DNA from: Bacillota bacterium
GTDB lineage: Bacteria; Bacillota; Clostridia; Christensenellales; Aristaeellaceae
Length of the DNA: 64,000 bases
Reading direction: 5' to 3'
Assembly (NCBI GenBank): GCA_023444095.1
Contig: JAEZRP010000030.1
Location: 49,543-113,542, forward strand
A program made the translations under genes and the position numbers. The notes beneath the pieces are model-generated. The model did not search any database. It saw only the letters and a program-made list of their open reading frames with translations, and was not told where the DNA came from. Positions 31,473 to 39,961 of this stretch are shown in pieces; position 1 is the stretch's first letter, and each line of letters begins with the position of its first letter.

Positions 31473-34400
31473 ATGGAAAATATCATGATCGGCTTCAAGA
31501 ATCCGCCCGCGCTCTACCGTCCCGCGCCTTTGTGGGTCTGGAACGACGAGATGGACGACGCGGAGATCGACAATCAGCTCGCAGAGCTTTCCGCGCACGG
31601 CTTCGGCGGGGCGTTCGTGCACCCGCGCCCGGGCCTCATCTCGGGTTACCTCGACGACGACTGGTTCGCGCGCTGGGGCCACGCGCTCGAGACGGCGAAG
31701 AAGCTCGGCATGAAGCTTTATATCTACGACGAGAACTCCTACCCCTCCGGCTTCGCGGGCGGCGAGGTCTCGGCGGCGCTGCCAGACTGCCTCGCGGAGG
31801 GCGCGGCGTACGGGATCGTGAAGGCCGAGGAGCTCAAGAACCTGCGCGATGAGGTGATCGCGGCGTTCAGCTGCGAAACGGACGGAGACGCGGTCAAAAT
31901 CACGGGCAGCCTCGCCGGGATCAACCCCCGGGACGCGCTCGATCTGACGGGCGAGATATTCCTCGTGACCCGTGTCAAGGCGTCGACCACGGGTTGGCTC
32001 GCGGGCTTCGGCTACATCGACCTCATGCGGCCCGAGGGGCGGGAGAAGTTCCTCGAGACGACATATGAAAAGTACCATGAGAGGTTTGGAAAGGACTTCG
32101 GAGGCGCGGTGCCCGCCATCTTCACCGACGAGCCCTACGTGGGCTCGGGCGGGGTCTACGGAAGCGGCAAGCCCGCGCTGCCGTTCACGAATTGGTTCGC
32201 GAACGAGTTTCGGCGGATCAACGGCTACAGCCTGATCAAAAACCTGCCGTGCGTGTTCCGGGACGTCGAGGGCAAATTCGACCATCCGGCGGCGAAGGTG
32301 CGCTACGACTACTATCGCACCATTCACGAGTTGTGGACGAAGAACTGGATCGAGCCCATCGGCAAGTGGTGCGCAGATCACGGCATCAACTGGACGGGGC
32401 ACTACCTCGAGCACCAGTGGCCGCACCTGGGCGTCAACACGTCGCCCTCCATGCAGTCCAACTACGAGTTCCACCAATGGCCCGCCATCGACATGCTCCT
32501 GTCCAATTACCTGCGCGAGACGCCCTCGCACGCACTGGCGCTCACCATCCGCGAGCTTAGAAGCGCCGTCAACCAGTTCGGCAAAGAACGCGCGCTGTGC
32601 GAGCTCTACGGCGCGGGCGGCTGGGATTCGACTTTCGAGGACTACAAGCGCATGGGCGACTGGGTGCTCGTCAACGGCGTCAATTTCATCAATCAGCACC
32701 TTACGTATGCCACCATCGCGGGCGCGCGCAAGCGCGATCATCCGCAGTCCTTTGACTGGCGCGAGCCGTGGTGGGACGAGTACACCGCCATGAACGACTA
32801 CCTGGGCCGCGCGTCCTACATGCTCACGCGCGGGAAGATGGAGCAGCGGATCCTGGTGCTGAACCCCTCGACCACCGGCTACCTCGTGCCCTACGAGGAC
32901 GAGAAGGGCGAGATGTTCTCGGCGGGCGGCGTAGACGCGATCAAGAATCCCGACATGACGGGGCTTCTCAAGCTTTCGCAGAAACTGACCGACCTCCAGT
33001 GGGACTTCGACTACGGCGACGAGTACACCCTCGCGCGCCACGCGGCCGTCGCGGACGGGAAGCTCACGGTCGAAAAGCAGGATTATTCTGTCGTGCTCGT
33101 CTCGGGCGACATGAAGAACATGCTTGCCTCCACCGTCGCGCTGCTTAAAAAGTGCGCGGCGCTGGGCGTGAAGGTGCTCGCGGTCGGCAAGCCCGGGCCG
33201 TACGTAGATGGGTTGATCTACGAGGAAGCCTTCGAAAACCTCGGCGAACCCGTGTCCCTGGACGAAATCGACGCGCGCCTCGCGGAGATTCTGCCGCGCC
33301 GTGTGACGGCGAATGCGCCGTTCCCGGAGGGCCTCGCGCACATGCGCCGGGCGCTGCCGGACGGCGAGATCGTCTGGTTCTTCGTGAACCACGCCATGGA
33401 ATCGTTCGAGGCGGACGTGTCGCTCGACGGCGGGGGCGTCATTGGCCTTGACCTGTTTACGGGCGAGGAGTACGCCGTCGCGCACGCGGTTTCAAACGGC
33501 AAAGTGACCTTCAGGCTCTCCCTCAAGCGCAACCAGTCCGCGATGCTGCGCGCGACCAATGAGCCGGCGGCCCAGCGCGCGCCCGCGATCCCGGCGATGC
33601 AGCCGGTGGCGCTTTCGCTCGTCGGAATCGCCGCGGAGAAAGGCAACGTAATGCCCCTCGAGCGCGTGGATCTGGAAGGTCTCAAGGACGTCGACGTGCT
33701 GCGCGCGGCCGACCTCATCTTCTCAGAGCGCGGATTTCTCGGGAACCCCTGGGACAACAAGGTGCAGTACCACGGGAACATCCTCTCCCGCAACACGAAT
33801 TACGGCCCGGAGAGCGGGTTCCGCGCCGCGTACCGTTTTACCGTCCTCGAGGGCTTTGTTCCGAAAAAGTTCGCCGTCGCCGCCGAACGGCCCGATCTGT
33901 GCAGGCTCGAGGTGAACGGGAAGCCCGCCCCATGGAACCCGGGCGAGACGTTCCTCGACCGGCACATCGGGGTCGCGGACATCCAGGCGCTGGTCGCGCC
34001 CGGCGAGAACAAAATCGAGGTGGTCGTGGACGTGTTCGACGCGCGCTTCGAGCTGGAGCCCATCTACCTCCTGGGCGACTTCGCCGTCGAAGAATCCGAC
34101 GCGGGCTGGGTCATCGTCCCGCCGAAGCCGCTCGCGATGGGTGCCTGGGGCGAGAGCGGCCTGCCCTTCTACCCGTATGCGGTCGTTTACGAGTACGCGG
34201 CGACGCTCGACGAAGCGCCGAGGGCTGCGCGTCTCTCCCTCTCCGGCCATGAGGCCACTGCGGTCTCCGTCTGCATCAACGGCGCGTATGCGGGCCTCCT
34301 GAACGCCGACGGTGCGCGGCCCGTCGACATCGCCGCATTCCTCAGGCCCGGCGAGAACCGGATCGCCGTCCGCGTCTCGGGCGGCTTCAAGAACCTCTTC

Positions 34401-34538
34401 GGCCCGCATTTCCACACGGCGCGCGGCAGCGCGTGGCCCGGCATGTGGAAAAATGCTCCGACCGGCATTCCCGCCTGCGCCGATTACGACTTCATCCCGT
34501 ACGGGCTAAAGGAGGCGCCGGAGGTGACGGTGGGGTGA
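31473..34538 (+). CDS. Large glycoside hydrolase, GH106 (alpha-L-rhamnosidase)-like
   Basis: A 1021-residue protein without a signal peptide, so probably cytoplasmic. The N-terminal barrel begins with PAPLWVWNDEMDDAEIDNQL, then FGGAFVHPRPG, LGMKLYIYDENSYPSGFAGG and FTDEPYVGSG, and continues with TGHYLEHQW. This order resembles GH106 rhamnosidases and related uncharacterised clostridial glycosidases. The C-terminal ~300 residues contain two jelly-roll-like parts (around residues 790-860 and 910-1000) similar to sugar-binding domains of GH2-type enzymes. The substrate is inferred to be a plant or host glycan fragment. GGAGGGATAACG precedes ATG 31473. It is co-transcribed with the isomerase. Confidence 0.75.
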   Translation: MENIMIGFKNPPALYRPAPLWVWNDEMDDAEIDNQLAELSAHGFGGAFVHPRPGLISGYLDDDWFARWGHALETAKKLGMKLYIYDENSYPSGFAGGEVSAALPDCLAEGAAYGIVKAEELKNLRDEVIAAFSCETDGDAVKITGSLAGINPRDALDLTGEIFLVTRVKASTTGWLAGFGYIDLMRPEGREKFLETTYEKYHERFGKDFGGAVPAIFTDEPYVGSGGVYGSGKPALPFTNWFANEFRRINGYSLIKNLPCVFRDVEGKFDHPAAKVRYDYYRTIHELWTKNWIEPIGKWCADHGINWTGHYLEHQWPHLGVNTSPSMQSNYEFHQWPAIDMLLSNYLRETPSHALALTIRELRSAVNQFGKERALCELYGAGGWDSTFEDYKRMGDWVLVNGVNFINQHLTYATIAGARKRDHPQSFDWREPWWDEYTAMNDYLGRASYMLTRGKMEQRILVLNPSTTGYLVPYEDEKGEMFSAGGVDAIKNPDMTGLLKLSQKLTDLQWDFDYGDEYTLARHAAVADGKLTVEKQDYSVVLVSGDMKNMLASTVALLKKCAALGVKVLAVGKPGPYVDGLIYEEAFENLGEPVSLDEIDARLAEILPRRVTANAPFPEGLAHMRRALPDGEIVWFFVNHAMESFEADVSLDGGGVIGLDLFTGEEYAVAHAVSNGKVTFRLSLKRNQSAMLRATNEPAAQRAPAIPAMQPVALSLVGIAAEKGNVMPLERVDLEGLKDVDVLRAADLIFSERGFLGNPWDNKVQYHGNILSRNTNYGPESGFRAAYRFTVLEGFVPKKFAVAAERPDLCRLEVNGKPAPWNPGETFLDRHIGVADIQALVAPGENKIEVVVDVFDARFELEPIYLLGDFAVEESDAGWVIVPPKPLAMGAWGESGLPFYPYAVVYEYAATLDEAPRAARLSLSGHEATAVSVCINGAYAGLLNADGARPVDIAAFLRPGENRIAVRVSGGFKNLFGPHFHTARGSAWPGMWKNAPTGIPACADYDFIPYGLKEAPEVTVG

Positions 34539-34540
34539 GA

Positions 34541-34662
34541 AAGTGCCCGGGGCATCTGCCCCAGGTTCCCCGCTCAAGGGCTGCGCCCTTGAGAACATTT
34601 TGAGAACGAAAGATTCTTACGTCAGCCGATGCCCCGGGGCCAAGCTCCAGGGCATCGTATTT
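34541..34662 (+). repeat. Three-hairpin intergenic element, copy F (terminator)
   Basis: Module 1 is CCCGGGGCA/TGCCCCAGG (34546-34565), module 2 is the perfect CTCAAGGGC/GCCCTTGAG (34573-34593, loop TGC), and module 3 is CGATGCCCCGGGG/TCCAGGGCATCG (34627-34657), then TATTTG. Confidence 0.7.
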
Positions 34663-34731
34663 GATCGGATAAGTCGTTTTCCATATGTATGGGATTCGAT
34701 GGGTTCGTTGCAGCCGCCCGGAATCATCTCT

Positions 34732-35457
34732 CTATATCAGCTGCTCCATCAGCTTTTGGGCGAAGAGGGCGTGCATTTCGGAGACGGGGTGGTTGATCGA
34801 ATTGGAGAGTAGGCGGGTGGTATCGACGCCGGCGCGGTCGAGGGCCTGCCAACGGGCGTAGGCGTCTGCGACGGGTACGCCCATTTCGCGGGCGATCTCG
34901 CGGGCGGAATCCACGAAGGCGGTGAGCACGCCGTCCGTCTGGCGCACGGCGGCGCGCGCGGCGATGTCCCGGAGGACGCCCTCGGGCAGCGCGGGATCGA
35001 CGTAGCTACACATCATGTTGGGGGTGAGGAGGATCGCCTCCGCGTTGATCTCAAAGACGCGCATGAGGATGGCGCGCATGGCCCAGCGGTACTTTTCGAG
35101 GGCGGCATCGGGATCCTCGGCCATGCAGTCGTTGAGGCCGAGGCAGACGGTCACGAGGTCGGGCGAGACGGGCACGACGTCGCGGTCGAAGCGCCGGAGC
35201 GCGCCCTCGGCGGAATCGCCGCCGATGCCGAGATTCGCGACGGCGGGGACGGCGGCGGGATAGAGAAGGTCGAGCTCGTCCTGAAGGAGCCGGACGTATC
35301 CGGCGGCGGGGTCGCGCACGGTATCGATGTTCCCGAAGCGATTGAGAAACACGCCGAAACAGCCCTGGGTCACGCTGTCGCCGAGGCAGGCGATGCGCGC
35401 GGGCCGGTTTTCAAAGGCGTCGGCGTTCCGGCGCGCGAGCAGATCAGTCATCCTCAT
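34732..35457 (-). CDS. SGNH/GDSL-family hydrolase (acetylxylan-esterase-like)
   Basis: A 241-residue enzyme. Block I is IACLGDSVTQG, the Gly block is NLGIGGDSAEG, block III is VCLGLNDC (oxyanion Asn), and the C-terminal catalytic His is in NSINHPVSEMHALF, although the usual DGxHP Asp is replaced by Asn-Ser-Ile-Asn. It has no signal peptide. Its position after the glycosidase locus, on the opposite strand, suggests a sugar O-deacetylase, which is inference. ATG 35457 has AAGGAT upstream; 35451 is an alternative. Confidence 0.8.
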   Translation of the reverse strand: MRMTDLLARRNADAFENRPARIACLGDSVTQGCFGVFLNRFGNIDTVRDPAAGYVRLLQDELDLLYPAAVPAVANLGIGGDSAEGALRRFDRDVVPVSPDLVTVCLGLNDCMAEDPDAALEKYRWAMRAILMRVFEINAEAILLTPNMMCSYVDPALPEGVLRDIAARAAVRQTDGVLTAFVDSAREIAREMGVPVADAYARWQALDRAGVDTTRLLSNSINHPVSEMHALFAQKLMEQLI

Positions 35458-35489
35458 GAGGCGCACATCCTTTTCATGGAATCCCAATG

Positions 35490-35518
35490 AGTATACCGCG
35501 CGGCGGGCTTTGGGTCAA
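35490..35518 (-). promoter_or_regulatory. Promoter of the SGNH hydrolase gene (minus strand)
   Basis: TTGACC (35513-35518), 17-nt spacer, TATACT (35490-35495) on the minus strand, about 33 nt before the start codon. It is back to back with the tetR promoter. Confidence 0.6.
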
Positions 35519-35526
35519 CCCAAGGT

Positions 35527-35556
35527 TTGACAGATCCGCTTTGCTTGCCTTATAAT
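35527..35556 (+). promoter_or_regulatory. Promoter of the TetR-family gene
   Basis: TTGACA (35527-35532), 18-nt spacer, TATAAT (35551-35556): both boxes are consensus. Confidence 0.7.
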
Positions 35557-35587
35557 GACGAAAACAGTCGAATCGGAGGGAACGACA

Positions 35588-36163
35588 ATGGACGAGGGAT
35601 CCCAGCTGCCCGTACGCGAGCGCCTGATCTACGCGGGCATGCGCGAGCTGAGCCAGCACGGCATCCAGAACTTCTCGATCCGCCGCGTCGCGGCCGCGTG
35701 CGCGCTCTCCTGCGCCGCGCCGTACAAGCACTTCCGGGACAAGCAGGCGTTCGTGACCGCGATCATCGAGTATATCAACGATCTCTGGGGCGTCCGGCAG
35801 CGGGAGATCATCGAGACATACCCGGACGATCTGCGCCGCCAGATCGTCGAGATCTCGAAGGCCTACATCCGTTTCCTTATGGAGAACCCGAACTTCCGCT
35901 CCGTCATCATGCTCCGGGACGACTCGCTCGACACCGAGTACGCCCGGCTCCGGGGCGAGATGACGCAGGTCACCCGCGAGGTGATCGACTCCTACTGCAA
36001 CGCGGTTCATATGGACGAGAGGACGCGCAGGAGAAAGACGTACGTCGTCCGCTCGCTCATCTACGGCGCGGCGCTTCTTTTCGACAACCATCAGCTCGCG
36101 TATAACGACGAGAACATGGCCTCCGTGGAGTACGCCATCGATCGGGAATTCGATCTGCCATAA
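35588..36163 (+). CDS. TetR-family transcriptional regulator
   Basis: A 191-residue regulator. The N-terminal HTH is LIYAGMRELSQHGIQNFS, then IRRVAAACALSCAAPYKHFRDKQAFV, with the canonical YxHFxxK feature. The C-terminal ligand-binding part (~60-190) is helical and Arg/Asp-rich. GGAGGGAACGAC precedes ATG 35588. It lies directly upstream of the fatty-acid operon, whose promoter carries a tetO-like palindrome, so it is the natural candidate for a lipid-responsive repressor of that operon. This would be unlike the MarR-type FabT regulator usual at this place in Clostridia. Confidence 0.85.
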   Translation: MDEGSQLPVRERLIYAGMRELSQHGIQNFSIRRVAAACALSCAAPYKHFRDKQAFVTAIIEYINDLWGVRQREIIETYPDDLRRQIVEISKAYIRFLMENPNFRSVIMLRDDSLDTEYARLRGEMTQVTREVIDSYCNAVHMDERTRRRKTYVVRSLIYGAALLFDNHQLAYNDENMASVEYAIDREFDLP

Positions 36164-36214
36164 GGTCATGCGTAGACCACTTTGGTCGGACACAAAAGCG
36201 GAACACGGGCAATC

Positions 36215-36243
36215 TTGACAGCTTAACGCAAGTCGGCTATAAT
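36215..36243 (+). promoter_or_regulatory. Promoter of the fatty-acid synthesis operon
   Basis: TTGACA (36215-36220), 17-nt spacer, TATAAT (36238-36243): fully consensus, as expected for a strong biosynthetic operon that needs repression. Confidence 0.8.
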
Positions 36244-36246
36244 GAG

Positions 36247-36270
36247 GCGAGTTATCAGTGATAACCTCGC
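36247..36270 (+). promoter_or_regulatory. tetO-like palindromic operator at the fatty-acid operon start
   Basis: GTTATCAGTGATAAC (36251-36265) is a perfect 7-1-7 palindrome, flanked by GCGAG and CTCGC. It covers the predicted transcription start. Its core TATCAGTGATA equals that of tetO2 as I recall it, which fits a TetR-family repressor. Confidence 0.65.
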
Positions 36271-36293
36271 CCAATTTTGGATCGGAGGCATTC

Positions 36294-37166
36294 ATGCGCG
36301 ATTATGCGATACTGACGGATACGTCGTGCGATCTGCCGGACGCACTGGCGCGGGAGCTGAACCTCGCGGCGTTGCCGCTCACGGTCTCCCTCGATGCGCG
36401 CGCGTACCACGGATACCTCGATTGGCGCGAGATGTCCGCAGGGGAGTTCTACGGCACGCTGCGCGCGGGAGCGGTCGCGCGCACCTCCGCCGTTTCACCC
36501 TTCCAGTTTGCGCAGGCGTACGAGGAAATCCTCGCGTCCGGGCGGGACATACTGGTCATCTCTCTCGCCTCGGCGCTCTCGGCCACGTTTCAGAACGCGC
36601 GAGAGGCGGCGGAAACCGCGGTTGCGAAGTGCGGCGGGCGGATCGAGCTCGTCGACTCGCGCTCGGCGTCCATGGGCGAGGGCCTTCTCGTCTATCTGGC
36701 TGCGCGGGCGCGGGCGTCCGGCATGGGGCTTTCCGCGTGCGCGGACTACGCGCGCGGCATGATCCCGCGCGTGCTGCACTGGTTCACGGTCGGCGATCCC
36801 CGCTACCTCAAGCGCGGCGGGCGGCTCTCGGCCAGCGCGGCGCAGGAGGCGGGCGAGAAGCTGCACATCGTGCCCGTCATGCGGATGGATGGCGAGGGCC
36901 GTCTCGTGGGCGCGGGGCGCGTGCGCGGCAGGCGCGCGGCGATCCGGACGCTGGCGGACAAGCTGGCGCAGGAGGCGGAGGACATCGCGAGCCAGACCGT
37001 GTTCATCAGCCACGGCGACTGCGAGGCCGACGCGGAGGAACTCAAATCGCTCGTGCTCGCAATCGGCGCGCGCGAGGTCATCGTGGGTCCCGTGGGTCCG
37101 GTCATCGGCGCGCACGCCGGGCCGGATACCCTGGCGATATTCTTCATCGGCAAAGAAAGATTATAG
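36294..37166 (+). CDS. DegV-family fatty-acid-binding protein
   Basis: A 290-residue DegV protein. The opening YAILTDTSCDLPDALA, LAALPLTVSLDARAYHGY and the ligand-facing RTSAVSPFQFAQAYEEIL followed by ISLASALSATFQNAR are family hallmarks. DegV/FakB proteins bind a single fatty acid and, with a FakA kinase, phosphorylate it for phospholipid synthesis. Being first gene of the fatty-acid operon supports a lipid role: feeding or sensing of acyl chains. GGAGGCATTC precedes ATG 36294. No FakA-type kinase gene is in the window. Confidence 0.9.
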   Translation: MRDYAILTDTSCDLPDALARELNLAALPLTVSLDARAYHGYLDWREMSAGEFYGTLRAGAVARTSAVSPFQFAQAYEEILASGRDILVISLASALSATFQNAREAAETAVAKCGGRIELVDSRSASMGEGLLVYLAARARASGMGLSACADYARGMIPRVLHWFTVGDPRYLKRGGRLSASAAQEAGEKLHIVPVMRMDGEGRLVGAGRVRGRRAAIRTLADKLAQEAEDIASQTVFISHGDCEADAEELKSLVLAIGAREVIVGPVGPVIGAHAGPDTLAIFFIGKERL

Positions 37167-37179
37167 GAGGACAATCAAT

Positions 37180-37410
37180 ATGGAGAACCTGTTCGGAACC
37201 ATCGCGGAGCTCATCGCGGCGCACGTCGACTGCGACGTCAATACCATCACCCCCGAAACGAAGTTCGCCGACCTGGGCGTCGACTCTCTGGACACCGTTG
37301 AAATTGTCATGCAGCTCGAGGAGAAGATCGGCCGGGAAGTTGAGCTGGAGGAAAAGGTTGAGACGGTTCAGGAGCTCGTCGATTACATCGGCTCCAAATA
37401 CAATGATTAA
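37180..37410 (+). CDS. acpP: Acyl carrier protein
   Basis: A 76-residue acidic carrier protein. The phosphopantetheine attachment serine is in LGVDSLDTVEIVMQLEEKIG, and helices I-IV are all present (ETKFADLG before, VETVQELVDYI at the end). It holds the growing acyl chain for the Fab enzymes encoded downstream. TAGGAGG precedes ATG 37180. Its last eight bases overlap the fabK start. Confidence 0.96.
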   Translation: MENLFGTIAELIAAHVDCDVNTITPETKFADLGVDSLDTVEIVMQLEEKIGREVELEEKVETVQELVDYIGSKYND

Positions 37411-38347
37411 TTCGCCCCTCCAGGCGCTCTTGGGGATCGAGTATCCGATCCTGCAGGGCGGCATGGCTTGGATCGCGGACGGCTGCCTCGCGGCGGCGGT
37501 CTCGGAGGCCGGAGGCCTCGGGATCATCGCGGCGGGCAACGCCCCGGCGAGCTATGTGCGCGCGCAGATTCACATCGCGCGGGAAAAGACGCAAAAGCCC
37601 TTTGGCGTCAACATCATGCTCATGAGCCCGTTCGCCGACGAGGTGGCGAAACTCGTGTGCGAGGAAGGCGTCAAGGTCGTGACCACCGGCGCGGGCAACC
37701 CCCAGAAGTATATGGCCGCCTTCAAGGAGGCCGACATCAAAGTGATTCCCGTGGTCGCCTCCGTCGCGCTCGCCAAGCTCATGACGCGCGTGGGCGCGTC
37801 GGCTCTGATCGCCGAGGGCGGCGAGAGCGGCGGGCATGTGGGAGAACTCACGACGATGGTGCTCCTTCCGCAGATCGCGGACGCGACGGCCCTCCCCGTG
37901 ATCGGCGCGGGCGGCATCGCGGACGGTCGCGGCTTCGCCGCCGCCCTGATGCTGGGCGCATCGGGCGTTCAGATGGGCACGCGGTTTTTGGCCGCGACCG
38001 AGTGTAACGCCCACCAGAACTACAAAAATAAGGTCCTCAAGGCAAACGACCTCTCGACCGTCGTCACCGGAAAGCGGCTCGGTCACCCCGTGCGCGGACT
38101 GAAAAACCAGTTCACGCGCGAGTACCTCAAGGCCGAGTATGGCGGGGAAAGCGACGAGGAGCTCGAGAAGCGCGGCACCGGCGCGCTGCGGATGGCGGCG
38201 GTCGAGGGCGACACCGACAACGGCTGCGTGCTCGCGGGCCAGATCGCGGTCATGGTGAACCGGGAACAGAGCTGCGCTGAGATCATCGGGGACATGGTGA
38301 AGGGCGCGGAGGAGGCGCTTCGGGGGGCGGCGAAATGGCTAAGCTAG
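37403..38347 (+). CDS. fabK: Enoyl-[acyl-carrier-protein] reductase II (FMN-dependent)
   Basis: A 314-residue TIM-barrel flavoenzyme that performs the last reduction of each elongation round with NAD(P)H and FMN. Diagnostic blocks are YPILQGGMAWIADG, VNIMLMSPFADEVAKLV, AEGGESGGHVGE (FMN phosphate and catalytic His region) and PVIGAGGIADGRGFAAALMLGASGVQMGTRF. FabK replaces FabI in many Clostridia and streptococci. The start overlaps acpP by 8 nt. The downstream fabD start also overlaps its end. Confidence 0.94.
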   Translation: MINSPLQALLGIEYPILQGGMAWIADGCLAAAVSEAGGLGIIAAGNAPASYVRAQIHIAREKTQKPFGVNIMLMSPFADEVAKLVCEEGVKVVTTGAGNPQKYMAAFKEADIKVIPVVASVALAKLMTRVGASALIAEGGESGGHVGELTTMVLLPQIADATALPVIGAGGIADGRGFAAALMLGASGVQMGTRFLAATECNAHQNYKNKVLKANDLSTVVTGKRLGHPVRGLKNQFTREYLKAEYGGESDEELEKRGTGALRMAAVEGDTDNGCVLAGQIAVMVNREQSCAEIIGDMVKGAEEALRGAAKWLS

Positions 38348-39243
38348 CGTTCGTTTTCCCCGGCCAGGGCGCACAGAAGGCGGGCATGGGAAGCTCGCTC
38401 TACGAGGCAGATCCCACGGCGCGCGAGGTTCTGGACGCGCTGGAGAAGATCCGCTCCGGCACGCTTTCCATGTGCTTCGAAGGTCCCGAGGACGCGCTTT
38501 CGGAGACCAAAAACACGCAACCATGCCTCTATGCGGTCGAACTCGCGGCGGCGTCCGCGCTTGCGGCGCGAGGAATCCGGCCCGACGCCTGCGCGGGCTT
38601 CTCGTTGGGCGAGGTTTCGGCGCTCGCGGCCTCCGGCGCGGTGAGCGTCGAGGAGGGCTTCCGGCTCGTCTCGCTGCGCGGAGAACTGATGCAGGAAGAG
38701 GCCGAGAAGACCGAGGGCGCGATGGCGGCTGTTTTGAAGCTCGAAGCCCCGGAGGTCGAAGCCCTCTGCGCGGCGCACGGCGTGTATCCCGTCAACTACA
38801 ATTGCCCCGGCCAGATCACCGTCTCGGGCGAAAAGGCGCATATGCCGGACTTCCTCTCGGCGGTCAAGGCGGCGGGCGGGCGCGCGGTGCCTCTGAAAGT
38901 CAAGGGTGCGTTCCATTCCCCCTACATGGCTGCGGCGGCCGAAAGGTTTCGCACCGCGCTCGGGGCCGTCGCGTTCCGCGCGCCGAAGGGCCTCCTTTAC
39001 TCCAACAAGACGGGCCTTCCCTACGGCTGGGCGTTCGCGGACGCGCTTGCGGACCAGATCAAGAGTCCCGTGAGGTGGCAGGCGGAAATCGAACACATGC
39101 TTCAAAATGGTTTTGATACCTTCGTCGAGGTCGGCCCCGGAAAGACACTCGCGGGACTGATCGCCAAGATCGACGGAAGCGTCAGGGTGCTGGGCGTCGA
39201 GGATGCGGAAACACTCGAAGGGGCGGTGGGCGCGCTGTGCTGA
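38335..39243 (+). CDS. fabD: Malonyl-CoA:ACP malonyltransferase
   Basis: A 302-residue acyltransferase that loads malonate from CoA onto ACP. It begins LAFVFPGQGAQKAGMG. The nucleophile elbow reads GFSLGEVSAL, with Phe where GHSLGE is more common; the catalytic His is in VKGAFHSPYM, and the Arg that clamps the malonate carboxylate is probably in RLVSLRGELMQ. The C-terminal FVEVGPGKTLAGLI is typical. The start overlaps fabK by 13 nt, and fabG overlaps its end. Confidence 0.94.
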   Translation: MAKLAFVFPGQGAQKAGMGSSLYEADPTAREVLDALEKIRSGTLSMCFEGPEDALSETKNTQPCLYAVELAAASALAARGIRPDACAGFSLGEVSALAASGAVSVEEGFRLVSLRGELMQEEAEKTEGAMAAVLKLEAPEVEALCAAHGVYPVNYNCPGQITVSGEKAHMPDFLSAVKAAGGRAVPLKVKGAFHSPYMAAAAERFRTALGAVAFRAPKGLLYSNKTGLPYGWAFADALADQIKSPVRWQAEIEHMLQNGFDTFVEVGPGKTLAGLIAKIDGSVRVLGVEDAETLEGAVGALC

Positions 39244-39959
39244 CGGGAAAGGTCTCACTCGTGACGGGTGGTTCGCGCGGCATCGGGCGCGCGATTGCGG
39301 TAAAGCTCTCCGCGCTGGGCGCGGACGTTGCGATCTTCTACGCGGGGAACGAGGCGGCGGCAAGCGACTGCGTCCAGGCCCTGCCTACAAACGCCAAGGC
39401 GTACCGGGTCGACGTCTCGGACTTCGAGGCGGTGAAGACCGCGGTCGCCGAGGTGAAAAGCGATTTCGGGCGGATCGATATCCTCGTCAACAACGCGGGG
39501 ATCGCGAAGGACTCGCTCCTTCTGACCATGAAGGAAGCGGACTACGACGCGGTTTTGAATACCAACCTCAAGGGCGCGTTCAACCTGATCCGGCACGTGA
39601 GCCCCCTCATGCTGCGCCAGCGCTCGGGAAGGATCATCAACGTAAGCTCGGTCATTGGGCTCATGGGCAACGCTGGGCAGGCGAACTACGCCGCGTCCAA
39701 GGCGGGCCTCGTCGGGCTCACCAAATCCGCCGCGCGCGAACTCGCGGCGCGGGGCATCGCCGTGAACGCGGTAGCGCCGGGCTTCATTGAGACGGACATG
39801 ACGAAATCCCTGCCCCAGGAGGAACTTCTCTCCCGCATCCCCCTCGGCCGCGCGGGCGCGCCGGAGGACGTGGCGGAGGTCGTGGCCTTCCTGGCTGGGC
39901 GCGGGGGCGATTATATAACGGGAGAGGTCATCCGCGTCGACGGCGGGATGGCGATGTGA
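39237..39959 (+). CDS. fabG: 3-oxoacyl-[acyl-carrier-protein] reductase
   Basis: A 240-residue short-chain dehydrogenase that reduces beta-ketoacyl-ACP with NADPH. The cofactor motif is VTGGSRGIGRAIA, followed by LVNNAGIAKDS, the catalytic Ser in INVSSVIGLMG, YAASKAGLVGLTK (Tyr, Lys) and the C-terminal GEVIRVDGGMAM. GTG 39237 overlaps the fabD stop, a typical translationally coupled start in this operon. Confidence 0.95.
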   Translation: MLTGKVSLVTGGSRGIGRAIAVKLSALGADVAIFYAGNEAAASDCVQALPTNAKAYRVDVSDFEAVKTAVAEVKSDFGRIDILVNNAGIAKDSLLLTMKEADYDAVLNTNLKGAFNLIRHVSPLMLRQRSGRIINVSSVIGLMGNAGQANYAASKAGLVGLTKSAARELAARGIAVNAVAPGFIETDMTKSLPQEELLSRIPLGRAGAPEDVAEVVAFLAGRGGDYITGEVIRVDGGMAM

Positions 39960-39961
39960 TT

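Noticed and set aside
31329..33485. A 718-codon minus-strand frame opposite the glycosidase gene
   Set aside because: Composition is Arg/His/Val-rich shadow-like; the plus-strand frame has clear glycosidase motifs.
36164..36180. TCATGCGTAGACC as another MITE end
   Set aside because: Only nine bases resemble the terminal repeat and there is no partner end or target duplication.
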